From: Typhlomys cinereus
Taxonomy: Eukaryota; Chordata; Mammalia; Rodentia; Platacanthomyidae
Direction of reading: 5' to 3'
NCBI GenBank assembly: GCA_023101885.1
Contig: JALPQD010000388.1
Location: 1,877,001-1,941,000 of the forward strand
DNA length: 64,000 nt
Of this stretch, positions 1-10,586 are shown piece by piece. A model generated the notes under the pieces. It saw nothing but the letters and a program-made list of their open reading frames with translations, did no database searches and was not told the DNA's origin. The position numbers were made by a program, and so were the translations under genes. The stretch's first letter is position 1. The number at the start of each line of letters is the position of its first letter.

Positions 1-116
1 TTATTTGGCCTGGGGTTCTGGGGGTGGGCAGGGACCGATCTTACCTGGGTCGCGGCACGGTGAGGCCCGGCTGGACCGCGCGCGCGCGTGTCCCGGGCGG
101 CGGAGTGGAGGGGAAG
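1..116 (-). promoter_or_regulatory. CpG-dense block with minus-strand splice donor; possible first exon
   Basis: About 14 CpG dinucleotides fall within roughly 85 bases (35-112), in a window where CpG is otherwise almost confined to young SINEs. On the minus strand, bases 47-35 read CAG followed by GTAAGATCGG, a near-consensus 5' splice site, so the exon side would be about 45-116 and the intron would run off the left edge. This fits an untranslated first exon or a CpG-island remnant of a gene transcribed leftwards. Against this, the GC-rich sequence stops abruptly at a SINE insertion, and the flank beyond the SINE is not GC-rich, so an island spanning the start site is not seen. It could instead be an unrecognised GC-rich repeat. 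I do not recognise any gene. Confidence 0.35.
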
Positions 117-129
117 GGGGGATATCCCC

Positions 130-356
130 TTTTTTTTTCATTTTTTTTATTATTATTATTATTTATTCAACTGTGTGCATGTGCGTGTGTATGTGTACTT
201 GCGTGTGCGTGTGTCTGTGTATGTGTAGAACCACGGACGAATTCGGGAACCACCATGGAGCCTCCATCTCCTTCTGCCCCGGGATTCACAGGCTCCGCCC
301 TACCAGGACCAGAAGCGCAGGCCGCCCCTGCTTCTGCCTGGCGTCTGTCTATACGT
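130..356 (-). mobile_element. B2-superfamily young SINE, 5'-truncated copy
   Basis: Read on the minus strand, this is the 3' two-thirds of the GC-rich SINE seen complete near 61.4 kb: the shared GC-rich core, a TG/CA-rich segment, an AATAAAT-type end and an A tail (T run at 130-154 on the plus strand). The tRNA-like head with the A and B boxes is missing; the copy stops at the ACGTAT segment. It is flanked by GGGGATATCCCC (118-129) and GGGGATATTCCC (357-368), a 12-bp target-site duplication with one mismatch. It lacks the CTTGTTTA block found in several other copies, a trait shared with the 61.4 kb copy. Confidence 0.85.
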
Positions 357-368
357 GGGGATATTCCC

Positions 369-983
369 ATTTTTTAAAGATAAAATTTCTCTAAGTCTGT
401 GTTTCTGGATCAGGGGGATATTTATCCAGAAGGCACTGACCATGTGGGGAGATGAATTTGTCCCTGCGTATGAGCAGGTACCTGTGGCATGTGAAGACAG
501 AACCCAGGATACTGCTGGGCGTCCTTATGCACTGGACAGATATCTGGTACAGGCAAACAGCAGCTCGAAATGTCGGGGCTTCTGCACTTGGCTGTGATCT
601 GTTCTCATCTTGCATGTGCTCTCCTTGTCTGATGTCCTGAGGTTTACTGAGTAACATTCAGGACCATCAATTAAACAGGGAAATCAATGTCTGAGCATTT
701 TCAGTGATCAGCCCAGGTACTGAATGTTGATGTCTCTTTGACGTTATGTGGAAGCCTATCTCCTTGCCAAACACAGACTTAGCTCTGTTGAAATTCTGAA
801 ATTAGCGTCATCGGCAATACTTTAATTTGCTGGAGATAGTATTATTTTCAGGTAGTAATAAAACAGCTGGAGTCAAAACAATTGTTTTTAAGAAAGTCTC
901 TTCGTAGTTACATGAGGAGAAAGATACTGACACAAACAACTGGCTTTAACATTTCAATTTTGGGGGATTAAAAACAAATTGCT
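369..983. other. Unrecognised sequence between SINEs
   Basis: About 600 bases of mixed composition with only short chance open frames. A few CpGs are kept around 520-580. I see no repeat family, RNA gene or exon structure. Confidence 0.5.
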
Positions 984-987
984 GCAT

Positions 988-1217
988 TTTTAAAAAATAT
1001 TTTATTTATTTTGTGTGTGTGTGTGTGTGTGTGTTTGTTTATCAGCCAGCACTGTGTGTCCCTGTGGAGGACCAAAGGTGACTTCCTGCCCACCAGGGCT
1101 AGAAGAAAAGAACATTGCCTATTTCTGCCTGATGTTTTTATGTGGGACCTGGGATTTGAATTCAGGACCTTCTGCTTGTGAGACAGTGTCTTAACCCCTG
1201 AGCCATCTCTCCAGCCC
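988..1217 (-). mobile_element. Older B2-superfamily SINE
   Basis: On the minus strand it starts with the tRNA-derived head GGGCTGGAGAGATGGCTCAG. It continues through a B-box-like segment to the words CTTTGGTCCTCCACAGGG, then a CA repeat and an AAAATAAATAAA tail. The body differs from the GC-rich young family and matches the degenerate copies near 22.3, 38.0 and 55.0 kb, so it belongs to an older branch. CATTTTTAAA occurs at its tail end (about 984-993) and again after the nested SINE (1490-1499), consistent with its target-site duplication. Confidence 0.85.
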
Positions 1218-1220
1218 ACA

Positions 1221-1483
1221 TTTTTTTTATTTATTCAATTGTGCGTGTGTGTATATGTGTGTGTGTGTGTATGTGTGTGTGTGTGTAGAACCACAGGCAG
1301 ATCGCCTGCACCTCCTCCTTGTTTACTCTGCCCCGGGATTCACAGGCTCCGCCCTACCAGGACCAGAAATGCAGGCCGCCCCGCTTCTGCCCAGTGTCTA
1401 TACATGGGGTCTAGGATCCGAATTCAGGACCTTCTGCTTGCAAGGCAGAGGTTTAACCCCTGAGCCACCTCTCCAACCCCTCT
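1221..1483 (-). mobile_element. Young B2-superfamily SINE inserted at the head of an older SINE
   Basis: Full-length on the minus strand: tRNA-like head ending at about 1480, GC-rich core, a TG/CA stretch at 1241-1287 and an A-rich tail at 1221-1233. It sits directly against the 5' end of the older SINE. AGCCCACATTTTT (1213-1225) and AGCCTACATTTTT (1484-1496) form a target-site duplication with one mismatch, which gives the insertion order. It carries the CTTGTTTA block. Confidence 0.88.
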
Positions 1484-1499
1484 AGCCTACATTTTTAAA

Positions 1500-2384
1500 G
1501 TATCTTTAGATTGAAAAAAAAGGTATAAAGTGAAAATGAGCCTTTTTGGGGACCACATGTGCCCACAGTAGATTTAACTTGAATGAGACATTATTGTAGA
1601 AAAATTTGCCCTTTACCAGCAGTTTCAAATGCCATTTCCATCTGAGGCTTCTTCCATAGGGGAAGTTAATATCTTTTTCTGACATTTTCCCTTATGATTG
1701 ACATTCTTCAGAAATTTCTCCCCAGCCATTAGTTTCATTAACATTATTATTGCTTTTCGTTGGCACCTTTCTCTTTGTTCAGTCTTGTGAAGATGAGATG
1801 ATATGTGTTCCAAGCACAAAATTGTCCTCATGTGCACATGAGTCCACAGAATCTTATATAGACACATCCAATAAAAGTAGGACAGTTGTCAAATGTATAT
1901 GTTCTCTTAGACTTTAAGTTGGGAGAAATGTTCACAGTTTTATCCTGTGCTTCATACTGACATTCTATAACAGATAAGAAAGAAAGAATTCTTTCTCTAT
2001 ATATAATATGCACACCTTATAGAGAGACCTTGTGGAAGTAGTGTACTTATCCTTTCTCTAGTCTAAGTGGAAAAGCACATTACATAGTTACCTGAAGACG
2101 TTTTGAGAAAAGTTCTTTAAAGCACACTGAAGAAAATTAGAGGCATTTCTTAACTGGCCTATTGGAGTATGTATATAACTGAGGACAAGTCTGTGCTCAT
2201 GTTAAAAATGAATATGACTCACATTCTTTTCATGGAAGACTCTGAACGTTAGGATATATGAGCTGTCAGATTTTCAATAAGTGGGAATGGCATACTATTT
2301 CTAATGATATATTTGATCAAGCCAAGTGGTTATGAAATAGAAATTCTTTGGGACTTTATTGAGACCAGTCAGTACATAAAATGC
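1500..2384. other. Unrecognised AT-rich sequence
   Basis: Nearly 900 bases without a recognised repeat or exon. The short frames here have no domain signal. Confidence 0.5.
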
Positions 2385-2475
2385 TTTCTCTATAGCAACC
2401 AATATTTATTGAATGTCTCCTATGTGTCTCAGACACTCCCCAAGAATTCTACATATGTTATTTGATTAGATTTTC
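2385..2475 (-). repeat. MIR fragment
   Basis: The words AATATTTATTGAATGTCTCC, then CTATGTG, then ACATATGTTATTTGATTAG are the reverse complement of the 3' half of the ancient mammalian SINE MIR. It is strongly diverged, as expected for a pre-placental-radiation element. Confidence 0.65.
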
Positions 2476-2518
2476 TTTGTGTCTTGGAATTATATGCTCA
2501 CCTAATCATTCCTTTCAA

Positions 2519-2521
2519 GGG

Positions 2522-2559
<38 letters not shown>

Positions 2560-2600
2560 GTATATATACATATATACACACATATATACATATTTCAAGA
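2519..2600. repeat. (TA)n microsatellite with CATATA variants
   Basis: An alternating TA tract with G and C interruptions, next to the tail of the following L1. It probably grew from or beside the L1 insertion site. Confidence 0.9.
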
Positions 2601-2602
2601 TA

Positions 2603-3261
2603 TATATATACATATTTATTTATCTATTTAATTTATTTATTTCTTCCACTCATACAAAGTTGATAAGTAAGCCGTTCCCCTCCCTCCCTCCACCCCTCCT
2701 TGAACCCCCTTGCTCCCCCCCTTTCCCTTTCTTTTTCCCCTCCCTTCGTTTCTCCCAGTGCTCCCTCCCCCTCCCCCAACCTGGAGCATCCTTTAGTGTG
2801 CATGTCAAACCTTCCCTCTGGGTCCTCCTCTCTGATGAGGTGTAAGGACTCAGTGGCATTGCCTAGAGCTCTTTTTTGTGTTCCCCTTTAGTATAGGAAC
2901 ACTATGGTGGCTGTTAATCCCTTGCCTCTAAGGATCATAGTGCCTGTGATCCATGCTAGACTTTGGGGGTTAAATGATATGTTTGTAATTGCTCAGGTCA
3001 TGTAAAGTCCTATTATGATTACTTCGGCCCTAACTTGTATCTTGCATATTGTTGCTCCTCCCCATCTTTAGGCTCCTACAATCTTACCACCCCCTCTTCC
3101 ACAAATTTCCCTGAGCTTTAAGATGGGGAGAGATTAGGCTGGCCTGGTTCCAAGTGGTTGATGTAGAGTCTCTGATTTTCCGATTTATGGATTGTTGATT
3201 TTTTTTTCAGTTTTGCTGCTCCTGCACCACCCTTGGTTCCATCCTGATGGGTATTGGATAT
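2603..3261 (-). mobile_element. L1 3' UTR insertion, 5'-truncated
   Basis: On the minus strand this is the rodent L1 3' untranslated region only: the segment shared with 21050-21700 and 35750-36380, including the G-rich purine tract (C-rich at 2675-2790 on the plus strand) and an A-rich tail (2612-2643). No ORF2 remains. TATTTCAAGATA (2591-2602) and TATATCAAGATA (3262-3273) flank it as a 12-bp duplication with one mismatch. Confidence 0.88.
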
Positions 3262-3273
3262 TATATCAAGATA

Positions 3274-3931
3274 GCTGGAACCATGGGAGTAAGTTATGAT
3301 TAATAAAATGTGGGCACAAATAATATGTCATTTTCGGTACTTGCCTTTAGTAACTTCAATATTCTTTCTCTCTCGCCAGTTAGGTGACTTGAATTAGATA
3401 AGGAATATAGATGGTCATTTTCAGGCGCCTTATTAACAAAATAGAAATGCTGGAGCCCAGGTTCCATACAAAAGGGCCAATGAGTAAAGCAAATGATAGT
3501 TATACATTGATGACATTTCATGAGAAATAAATAAAGCCAAATAATGTTGAGCCACTATGTTTTCATTGCTTTGTTGCAGTTGAAGTGTTACTTAATCCAT
3601 TCAGTGCAATAACTAGAAGTGGGGCAGGGCTATAACACAAAGCTTGAAATGAGTATTGATTCAGACAGTCAGTCATAGACAATAAGGAAATTCATATAAA
3701 TGCTAAAAGTATGGTAAGTCATGATATTCAATGGCAAATATTTGTTACATGTCTACCAAAGTAGCAATTCCAGTGTAAATGTTGGAAAACAACCACTAGA
3801 ACTATAAGTATCTTTGACAAAGTATTGCAAGAAAATGATGGGTCAAGAAATCCTGCTGGTTTACAAGTAGAAATGAAAGAATATAAGAGTGTCAGAAAGT
3901 GTTCTATTTCTAGAAAAACCATCTGCTGCTA

Positions 3932-3934
<3 letters not shown>
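3274..3934. other. Unrecognised sequence
   Basis: About 660 bases of AT-rich sequence with no recognised feature. It ends at a GA microsatellite. Confidence 0.5.

Positions 3935-3988
<54 letters not shown>
3935..3988. repeat. (GA)n microsatellite
   Basis: About 27 GA units with a single AA interruption near the right end. Confidence 0.95.
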
Positions 3989-6394
3989 ATTTTAAAAGGT
4001 TAAAAGCCATTGGCTTAGGAAACAACTATAAAATGTCTAAAAACAAATATCAAATATAGATTGGTGCATACCATTCCAATCTGACAGCCACCATTATCTT
4101 GAAAGAAGAAAGTACAGGGCTAAAAAGAATGTTAAAAGAAAAAAACCTGAGGTTTTAAAAAGAAACATGAATGTAGTTGTTGTCATTTGGAAGGAACCGA
4201 ATTTTCACCTTAACACTCAGTCCTTTATAATGTGCCCCATTTGAAAAAAAATACATAAACAAAGTAAAAGAAGTAATTAGGACCACTGGGCTCATCCTAA
4301 TTCGATATGCCTGGAGGGTGGTCTTAAGAGGAGTAGAAAGTTTTCACACAGTCAGGTGCAGAGGAAAGGCTATGTAAAGACACAGAAGATGTCAGCACAT
4401 CTTGTGTGCTTTTCTTTCTCTGTTTTTCCCAGTGTTGGTATTATTATGGGATCTTCTGTCTGTTCGACTATTGCATTTTCAATGTGTGTCTATTTCTTTA
4501 AGGCATAAACAGAAGAGAGATCCTGCAGGAGGTAGTTCCTGGGTGGTGTTTAATGTTTGTGTATGGAAAGAGAATTACTAAGACACATTCTGTGTTCTCT
4601 GTACCTGTAGTGTTGGACATACAGCCAAACAACCTTTAACACTACCTAAACGGTGGTAAAATACTACACATTGCTTATTGGTTAGAGCATGTTCAAAGAA
4701 ATGGAATCTAACTTTACCTCTTCCACAATCTTTACCTTTCTTATGAGTTATCACTTGTTCTCTTTTTTTTGTAAATTTTACTTATTTTTGCCCCTATGGA
4801 TGTGTATAAGTGTGTGTCTATGTGTGCTGTCTCCTTGTCCCTCTTTCCTCTCTCTACTTTCATTAGACAACTGAAAGGGACCCAGTGAAGAACTCAAAGG
4901 ACTTAGGAATCCCAGAGTTTTATAAAGTAAATAAAAGGAAACTAAATGCTAAACTCACAGCTTCAAAATACAATTGCCAAAGAAGATAGTTGAATCTAGA
5001 ATATATATGAATAATATATAAATAATAATATCATATATATATAAATGAAATAGTAAGCATTTGTTTGGCCAACCATGAAATCTCAGTCTCTGTTACTGAA
5101 GTCACTAGCAATATTTGCTCTGACTTGAATATTTCCTAATAGTCTAGCAGCATAATGATAACCTGTCAAGGTAGTCTGTCATAGGTTACTAAATTGACCA
5201 AAGGTTGTGCAGCAAGTTGCTAAGTGTGTGAGGTTACCTGTTGTTTCTTGGTTTAGTTTAAGTCCCAGAATGAAGAACCAAGCTACACCATAATTCAAAA
5301 CACACAGAAAACAACGTCTTTCAAATGCTAGGGTAGCAATATACATTTTCTCTTTCATTAACATCCCATCAAAATTTTATACTCATTTGTTAAAATAAGA
5401 AAGGTTATTAATACCAGGAAAAAAAAACAGGCCTTAGTCTACCCTTCTTCCTACCAACTGATGTTAAGTCTACTAGATTAAGAATATAAACAAAGAAGGG
5501 GGGAAGGCCATGGCAATGTTAAATGTCAGCTGCTACAGAATAGGTTCAAATAGAAAAATTACTAATGAGGCAGCACGGGTCTCACATCAGCCAGTTTAAA
5601 TGCCAATTGTCGTTGAAATACTGTTCAGATCCGCAGCTGTCAAAGCCACAGCTTGAACAGCCTTGCAGGACTCCAAGGAGAGCTGAGAAAATTGAGCAGG
5701 TTACCTGGAGATTGAGGCATCTGGCTATCACAGTTCACAACATGTATTAATGTCCCAACAAGAATTCTAACCCCAAGATACTCGCCCAGTGATTGTATCT
5801 CAGGACGACTAATCATTGAGAGAATAGAGGAAAGAAATAAAGTAGAATTAATGCCATTAGAATATCAAACTTTCCTTCTTTAAAAATAGGAAAAAAATAA
5901 CCAGAAAAAAATTTTTCACCAGGAGTTTGCATTGATTTATTAACGTTCTTTTCTTTGAATGTTGGCATTATATTCAACTTTACTGACAATGTATTATGAG
6001 TTGACAGAATTGAATTTTTCCTTTCTGCTCACACATGATTTGGTGCTGGTTGTAGACATGACAAATAGGCAACTGGAAACAAATGGACTATTGCTACAGG
6101 AGAGAAGAAAAGAGTCTACAATCCTCCTCCGCAGAGGTATTTGGCAAAGTCAGATTTAGTTGTGTGGAAAGAATACCAAATCTATCCTGGTTTGTGCTGA
6201 TTTTTACAAGATAGTTCAGCCTATCTTGCTATCATGGAAAATCTTTAGGGTTAGTATTGGTTACTCATCTTGATTCAATGAGAAAAGCAACATAAGGAAG
6301 GAAAGTTTATTTTGACTCTGGTAGGCAATTGGTCACCTTTTATCCACAGAAAAGAAGCAGTGATCAGTGAAAGATAGTGTTCAGTTTGTTTTTT
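3989..6394. other. Unrecognised AT-rich sequence, 2.4 kb
   Basis: No repeat or gene recognised. There is a small TA-rich island at about 5000-5045. Open frames are all 66 codons or shorter and have no supporting signals. Confidence 0.5.
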
Positions 6395-6565
6395 TCCTTC
6401 AAACAATATTTATTTTGTGCGAGGGAGCATGTAACAATGCTCACATGTGGAAATCAGAGTTAGTTTTATCCTTCTACCATGTGGGTTTCAAGAGTTGAAC
6501 TTAGGTCACCAGATTTGTGTGGCAAGTGCCTTTATCTTCTGTCATCTTACCAATCCAGTGCTTTC
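6395..6565 (-). mobile_element. B3-like SINE relic
   Basis: On the plus strand the words ACCATGTGGGTTTCAAGAG, TTGAACTTAGGTCACCAG and GGCAAGTGCCTTTATC, ending in ATCTTACCAATCCAG, are the reverse complement of a B3-type SINE head and body. It is diverged and has no clear duplication. Confidence 0.7.
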
Positions 6566-9089
6566 CTATTTAGTCCAAGACACCAGTTCTTGAAATGGTG
6601 CCACCTACATTAAGATGGGTCATCTCCCTTCAGTGACCCTAATCTAGGTAATCTTTACCAGATGTCACTGGAATGGTGTTTCCAAGGTAGTTCCAGAGCA
6701 TGTAAAGTTGACAATCAATATTAACCATCCCAAGGTTTAACCACATCCTTTCTCCCTCTTCTTCCTTCATTTCTTCTCACTTTCTTTATTTCTTCTCTGT
6801 TCCCCTTTTCCTTTTTTTTACTTCTTTCCCTATATTCCTCTCTTATGCTTTTATTCCTTCCCTTCTTCTTAAGAGCATGTGGCCTACACTGAGCTTAGTC
6901 CTAGACGTACTTTAGATATTCAGAGGTCTGGCAATAGTTGTTTTGCAGGAGCAAAAATCACTGACATCACTCTAGGACAAGAGATAGTGACATGGAATAT
7001 ATACAGAAGTTCTGGAGAAAGAATATGAAGCTTTTTCCTTTCCTTGGCCTCTTAAATCTTTTTTTTTCATTCTCAACACTATTCTCACATTCCTTCATCC
7101 TCAACTCTCTTCTGTGCATAGCTTCTCTCTCAAGTCTTGCTTCTTGCCTTGATTACATTGATACATATAGACATTTTCCACTTCTTCACACAGACTCCCA
7201 GTGAGTAACAAACACATTTTCCCCTTTAGTTTTTGTTTTTCTTCAAGTTTTCTCAAAGCCCTAAGAGTGGGATCTTCAGATTTTCTGTGGTCCTGAGATT
7301 TCAGCTTCATCTGATCTGGTCCTTACTTACACCCAGTGCTGCTCTTTCTCACTGCCTGATGCTGCAACGGGGACTGGTGCAGCAAGACAAGCTTTGTTTT
7401 CTGCAAACCCAGGGTTAATTGCAACAGGGCCATGAGTTCACCATCCTTAAATAAACTCCTTAATTAGGGAACCTGTTATGTCAACTACAAAACTGGGATA
7501 ATAGCACCTTTGCCTCAAATTGAAAATTGCATTACAAAATTGTGCATTACAAGATATAACATATGGGGATCATTTACTGCAGATCATGGCACATTGCATG
7601 TACTCAGGAAATATGAACCCTATTGGCAAGCTTTTTTCTCAACTTTGCAGTGACCAGCATGCAAGCTTTTAAATTATTATTTTTTATTTCCATACTTCCC
7701 AGATAATCAATGGCAAACTCCTTTCTCTGCATTACCTAGACTTAAATAAAGGCTCCTAAAGCCCAGGATAGTGGTACAGTAACTTCCCTCTGTTTGCCTG
7801 CCTAACAAGGATAAATGGCTCTATCTCTGTGGTTTATGTTGAATGTCTGATAATGCATCTTCAAGAGAAGCACTTAGCAAGAATACACATAAATATGGCT
7901 ATAATGTCTATTCAAACTACTCTATTTGCAAGGCCAAGTATACAAATGAAGGATGAAAACAGACAAAATGGGTCACTAAAATTAGCCTGTACTGTGTGTG
8001 TGTCAGATAATGATACTGTGCATTGTCTCTTAGGGCCTGGCTTTCAAGGAGCTCTAGTTACATAAGAAAGATTTATTGCAAGAATAAGACACTTGCTCTG
8101 TTCCATCTTAATGTGATGTCTGCTAGTTGGAGGATGCATGTCATAAAGATGTATTGCCAAAATTGCACTTTTTGGAAGGTCCTTTGCTTTCCAAAGCTTG
8201 ATATTTGAATACTATATAAAGCCAATTTATATTCCTTAATCTTACCCAAACACTGTATCTTTCCCTGAGCACCTAGTCATCCCACAGGAAGAAAACAGAA
8301 TCCAGAGGTTATTTACCCTTAAAGTGAGAGAAACACAAGCAAGGAAAATAACTATCTCATCATGAAAGAGGAATCAACTTAATCTATATTGATCCTGGAG
8401 CCACAGGGAGGATGAATGTTTGAGGTACAATGAGCCATATTTTGCCTCAACAGAATGAAACGAGAAAGCAAAATAAAGATATTAAGTGCTCGTCACAGAG
8501 TAACTGCCGTACTTAAAATTTTTCAAATTGCATCTTGCTCATTCGTCACTAAAGGTGCTTTTAGCGTTTGGAGAATACGTACACCCAAGGTGTTGCTATG
8601 GTCACTCAGCTGGCAAATACCATCAGTGATGTTCATCTCACTTGATGGCCGACTCTAAACCTTCCACTTTATGTCTGTAATGCACAGAACATGTTCGTTC
8701 CTAATGTGGAAAATTTTCATAGGTGACTATGGGGTGATCTGCTTGCAGTGACCAGACACAGGGCCTTGAAGCAGGTAGGAGCACAGAGGTAAAAAGAAGT
8801 CCTGTGGGTAGAAGTCGAACTTCTGCTCTGGTTCATTTATATTCCTGTCTTTCTGTCTTGTCTGACTACCACTATGTGTGGTTAGTTTGCTGACAACTGC
8901 TTATGAATAGGAATTGAGGAGACAGGAGCACCTTGGGGGATGGAATTAAATGCAATGGATTTCCTTTTTCATTCTGCTTGTGAGGGACTCCCCCAGCTTT
9001 CCAGTGATATCTCAAACTACAGGAGTAGTGTCTCTATCTTGGGTTCCTTGATAAGTCCTTCGTAAACCCTACTCTATAAATCCATAGTA
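6566..9089. other. Unrecognised sequence with a pyrimidine-rich tract and a CpG-retaining patch
   Basis: A C/T-rich tract lies at about 6740-6870. A patch at 8440-8660 keeps several CpGs without any repeat signature and is discussed as a finding. The frames in the stretch do not look coding. Confidence 0.5.
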
Positions 9090-9225
9090 CTTACCTGAAA
9101 GGTTATTCTAGTGCCCTATGCTAGGATAAGGGAAATTAATTTCTGAGAGGAAGTGAAACTTGCTTAAAATCTCATAGGTAGGATACGTTAAAGCTGAAAT
9201 TCTCATCTGCTTTTATTTAACACAA
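9090..9225 (-). repeat. Possible MIR relic
   Basis: GAGAGGAAGTGAAACTTGC followed by TCATAGGTAGGAT resembles the conserved MIR core on the minus strand. The similarity is weak, so this is tentative. Confidence 0.35.
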
Positions 9226-9241
9226 GGGAAACCCCGTATTT

Positions 9242-9533
9242 TTGGAGCCCCAGAAAGGGCTCTGGGTTATGCCACTGAGTCCTTACACCGCACTAGAGTG
9301 GAGGACTCAGAGGGAAGTTTGGCATTCACACAAAAGGATGCTCCAGGGGACAAAAGGGGGGAAAGGGAGGCACTGGGAGAAAGGGAGGAAGGGGGTGAAA
9401 GGCAGGGGAAAAGGGTGGAGGGTGCAAGAGGGATCAGGGAAGGGTGGAGGGAGGGAGAGGACCAGAGTACCTATGGAGCTCGTATAATTGGGGAAAAATA
9501 AATAAATTAAGATAAAATAAAAAACATGACAGT
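9242..9533 (+). mobile_element. L1 3' UTR end, severely 5'-truncated
   Basis: Only the last 290 bases of the rodent L1 are present: the 'ACTGAGTCCTTACACC' segment, the G-rich purine tract at about 9340-9465, a GTACCTAT(T/G)GAGCT segment and an A-rich tail ending at about 9530. The same order occurs at 21480-21702 and 36160-36382. No clear target-site duplication. Confidence 0.85.
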
Positions 9534-9954
9534 GAATAACCAACAAGCATCCTGCTCACTTGTGATTAAAAAAAATAAAGGTTTCCAGGAAATTGTTCAC
9601 CTTCATGTTTCACCTAACATCCTGTGTGACTGTTAGGTAAATCCTTAGGCTTTCACTGCAGGACACCTAGCTACCACCAACCCAGAGGCTAAGGATGCCC
9701 TCAGATGGCATCTGAATCCTACAGCACAGATTTGCCCTCTTAGCTGATGTTTCCACCAATGTATTTGAAAAGTGTTTTGATTTATGATTTTCTTTCTTCC
9801 GTTAATATAAAATCCTCATAGAACTGTTAACAGGTTGGAACATAGTATCTTGTAGCAAGCTGAACGTATTTCAAGCAATGGTCCACTCAGAGTTGTACCC
9901 AAAATAAACTCTCTTAGTCCCTTTAGAAGGCAAAGTAAAAAAAAAAGGGGGGGG
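9534..9954. other. Unrecognised sequence
   Basis: About 420 bases with no recognised feature. It ends in an A run and a G run (9938-9954) just before the next L1. Confidence 0.5.
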
Positions 9955-9967
9955 ACCCCATATTTTC

Positions 9968-10573
9968 TTTTTTTTAATTTTTATTTTTTACTATTCATTT
10001 ATTTTTTTCCTACTCACACAAAGTTAAAAGGTACCCTTTTCCCTCCCTCCTTCCACCCCTCCCTGGTCCCCCTTGCTCCTTCCTCCCCTTTTCCCCTTCC
10101 TTTCACCCCCCTCTCTCCCATTCTCTCAGTGTTCTCCTCTTCCCCTCCAATCCCTGGAGCATCCTTTAGTGTGAATTTCAAACGTCTCTCTGAGCCCTCC
10201 ACTCTAATGAGGTTTAAAGACTCAGTAGCAATGCCTAGAGCCCTTTCTTGTGCTCCCCTTTAGTATGGGAACACTATTGTGACTGTTAATTCCTTGATTC
10301 TAAGGATCCTAGTGCCTGTGATCCATGCTAGACTTTGGGGGTCAATGATTTGTTGGTCACTACACAGGTCATGCAAAGTCCTATTATGGTTACTTCGGCC
10401 CTAACTTGTGTGGAGTATCTTGCATATCATTGCTCCTCCCCATCTTTAGGCTCTTCCAATCTTACCAGCCCTCTCTTCCACAAATTTCCCTGAGTTTTAG
10501 GATGGGGAGAGATTTGGCTGGTCTGGTTCCAGGTGATTAATGTAGGGTCTCTGATGTTTTGAATTATGGGGAA
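9968..10573 (-). mobile_element. L1 3' UTR insertion with 13-bp duplication
   Basis: A minus-strand copy of the rodent L1 3' UTR: tail (T-rich, 9968-10008), polypyrimidine tract at 10033-10150, then the conserved UTR body. ACCCCATATTTTC occurs at 9955-9967 and exactly again at 10574-10586, a perfect target-site duplication that fixes both ends. A minor wave of the same subfamily as the 2.6 kb copy. Confidence 0.92.
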
Positions 10574-10586
10574 ACCCCATATTTTC

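Noticed and set aside
35..50. U1 snRNA-like start (CTTACCTGG) on the plus strand
   Set aside because: Only about nine bases match; these are the bases that pair with splice donors, so the donor reading on the minus strand is the simpler explanation.
2462..2845. 127-codon frame rich in Ile-Tyr and Pro-Ser
   Set aside because: It crosses a (TA)n repeat and the pyrimidine tract of an inverted L1.
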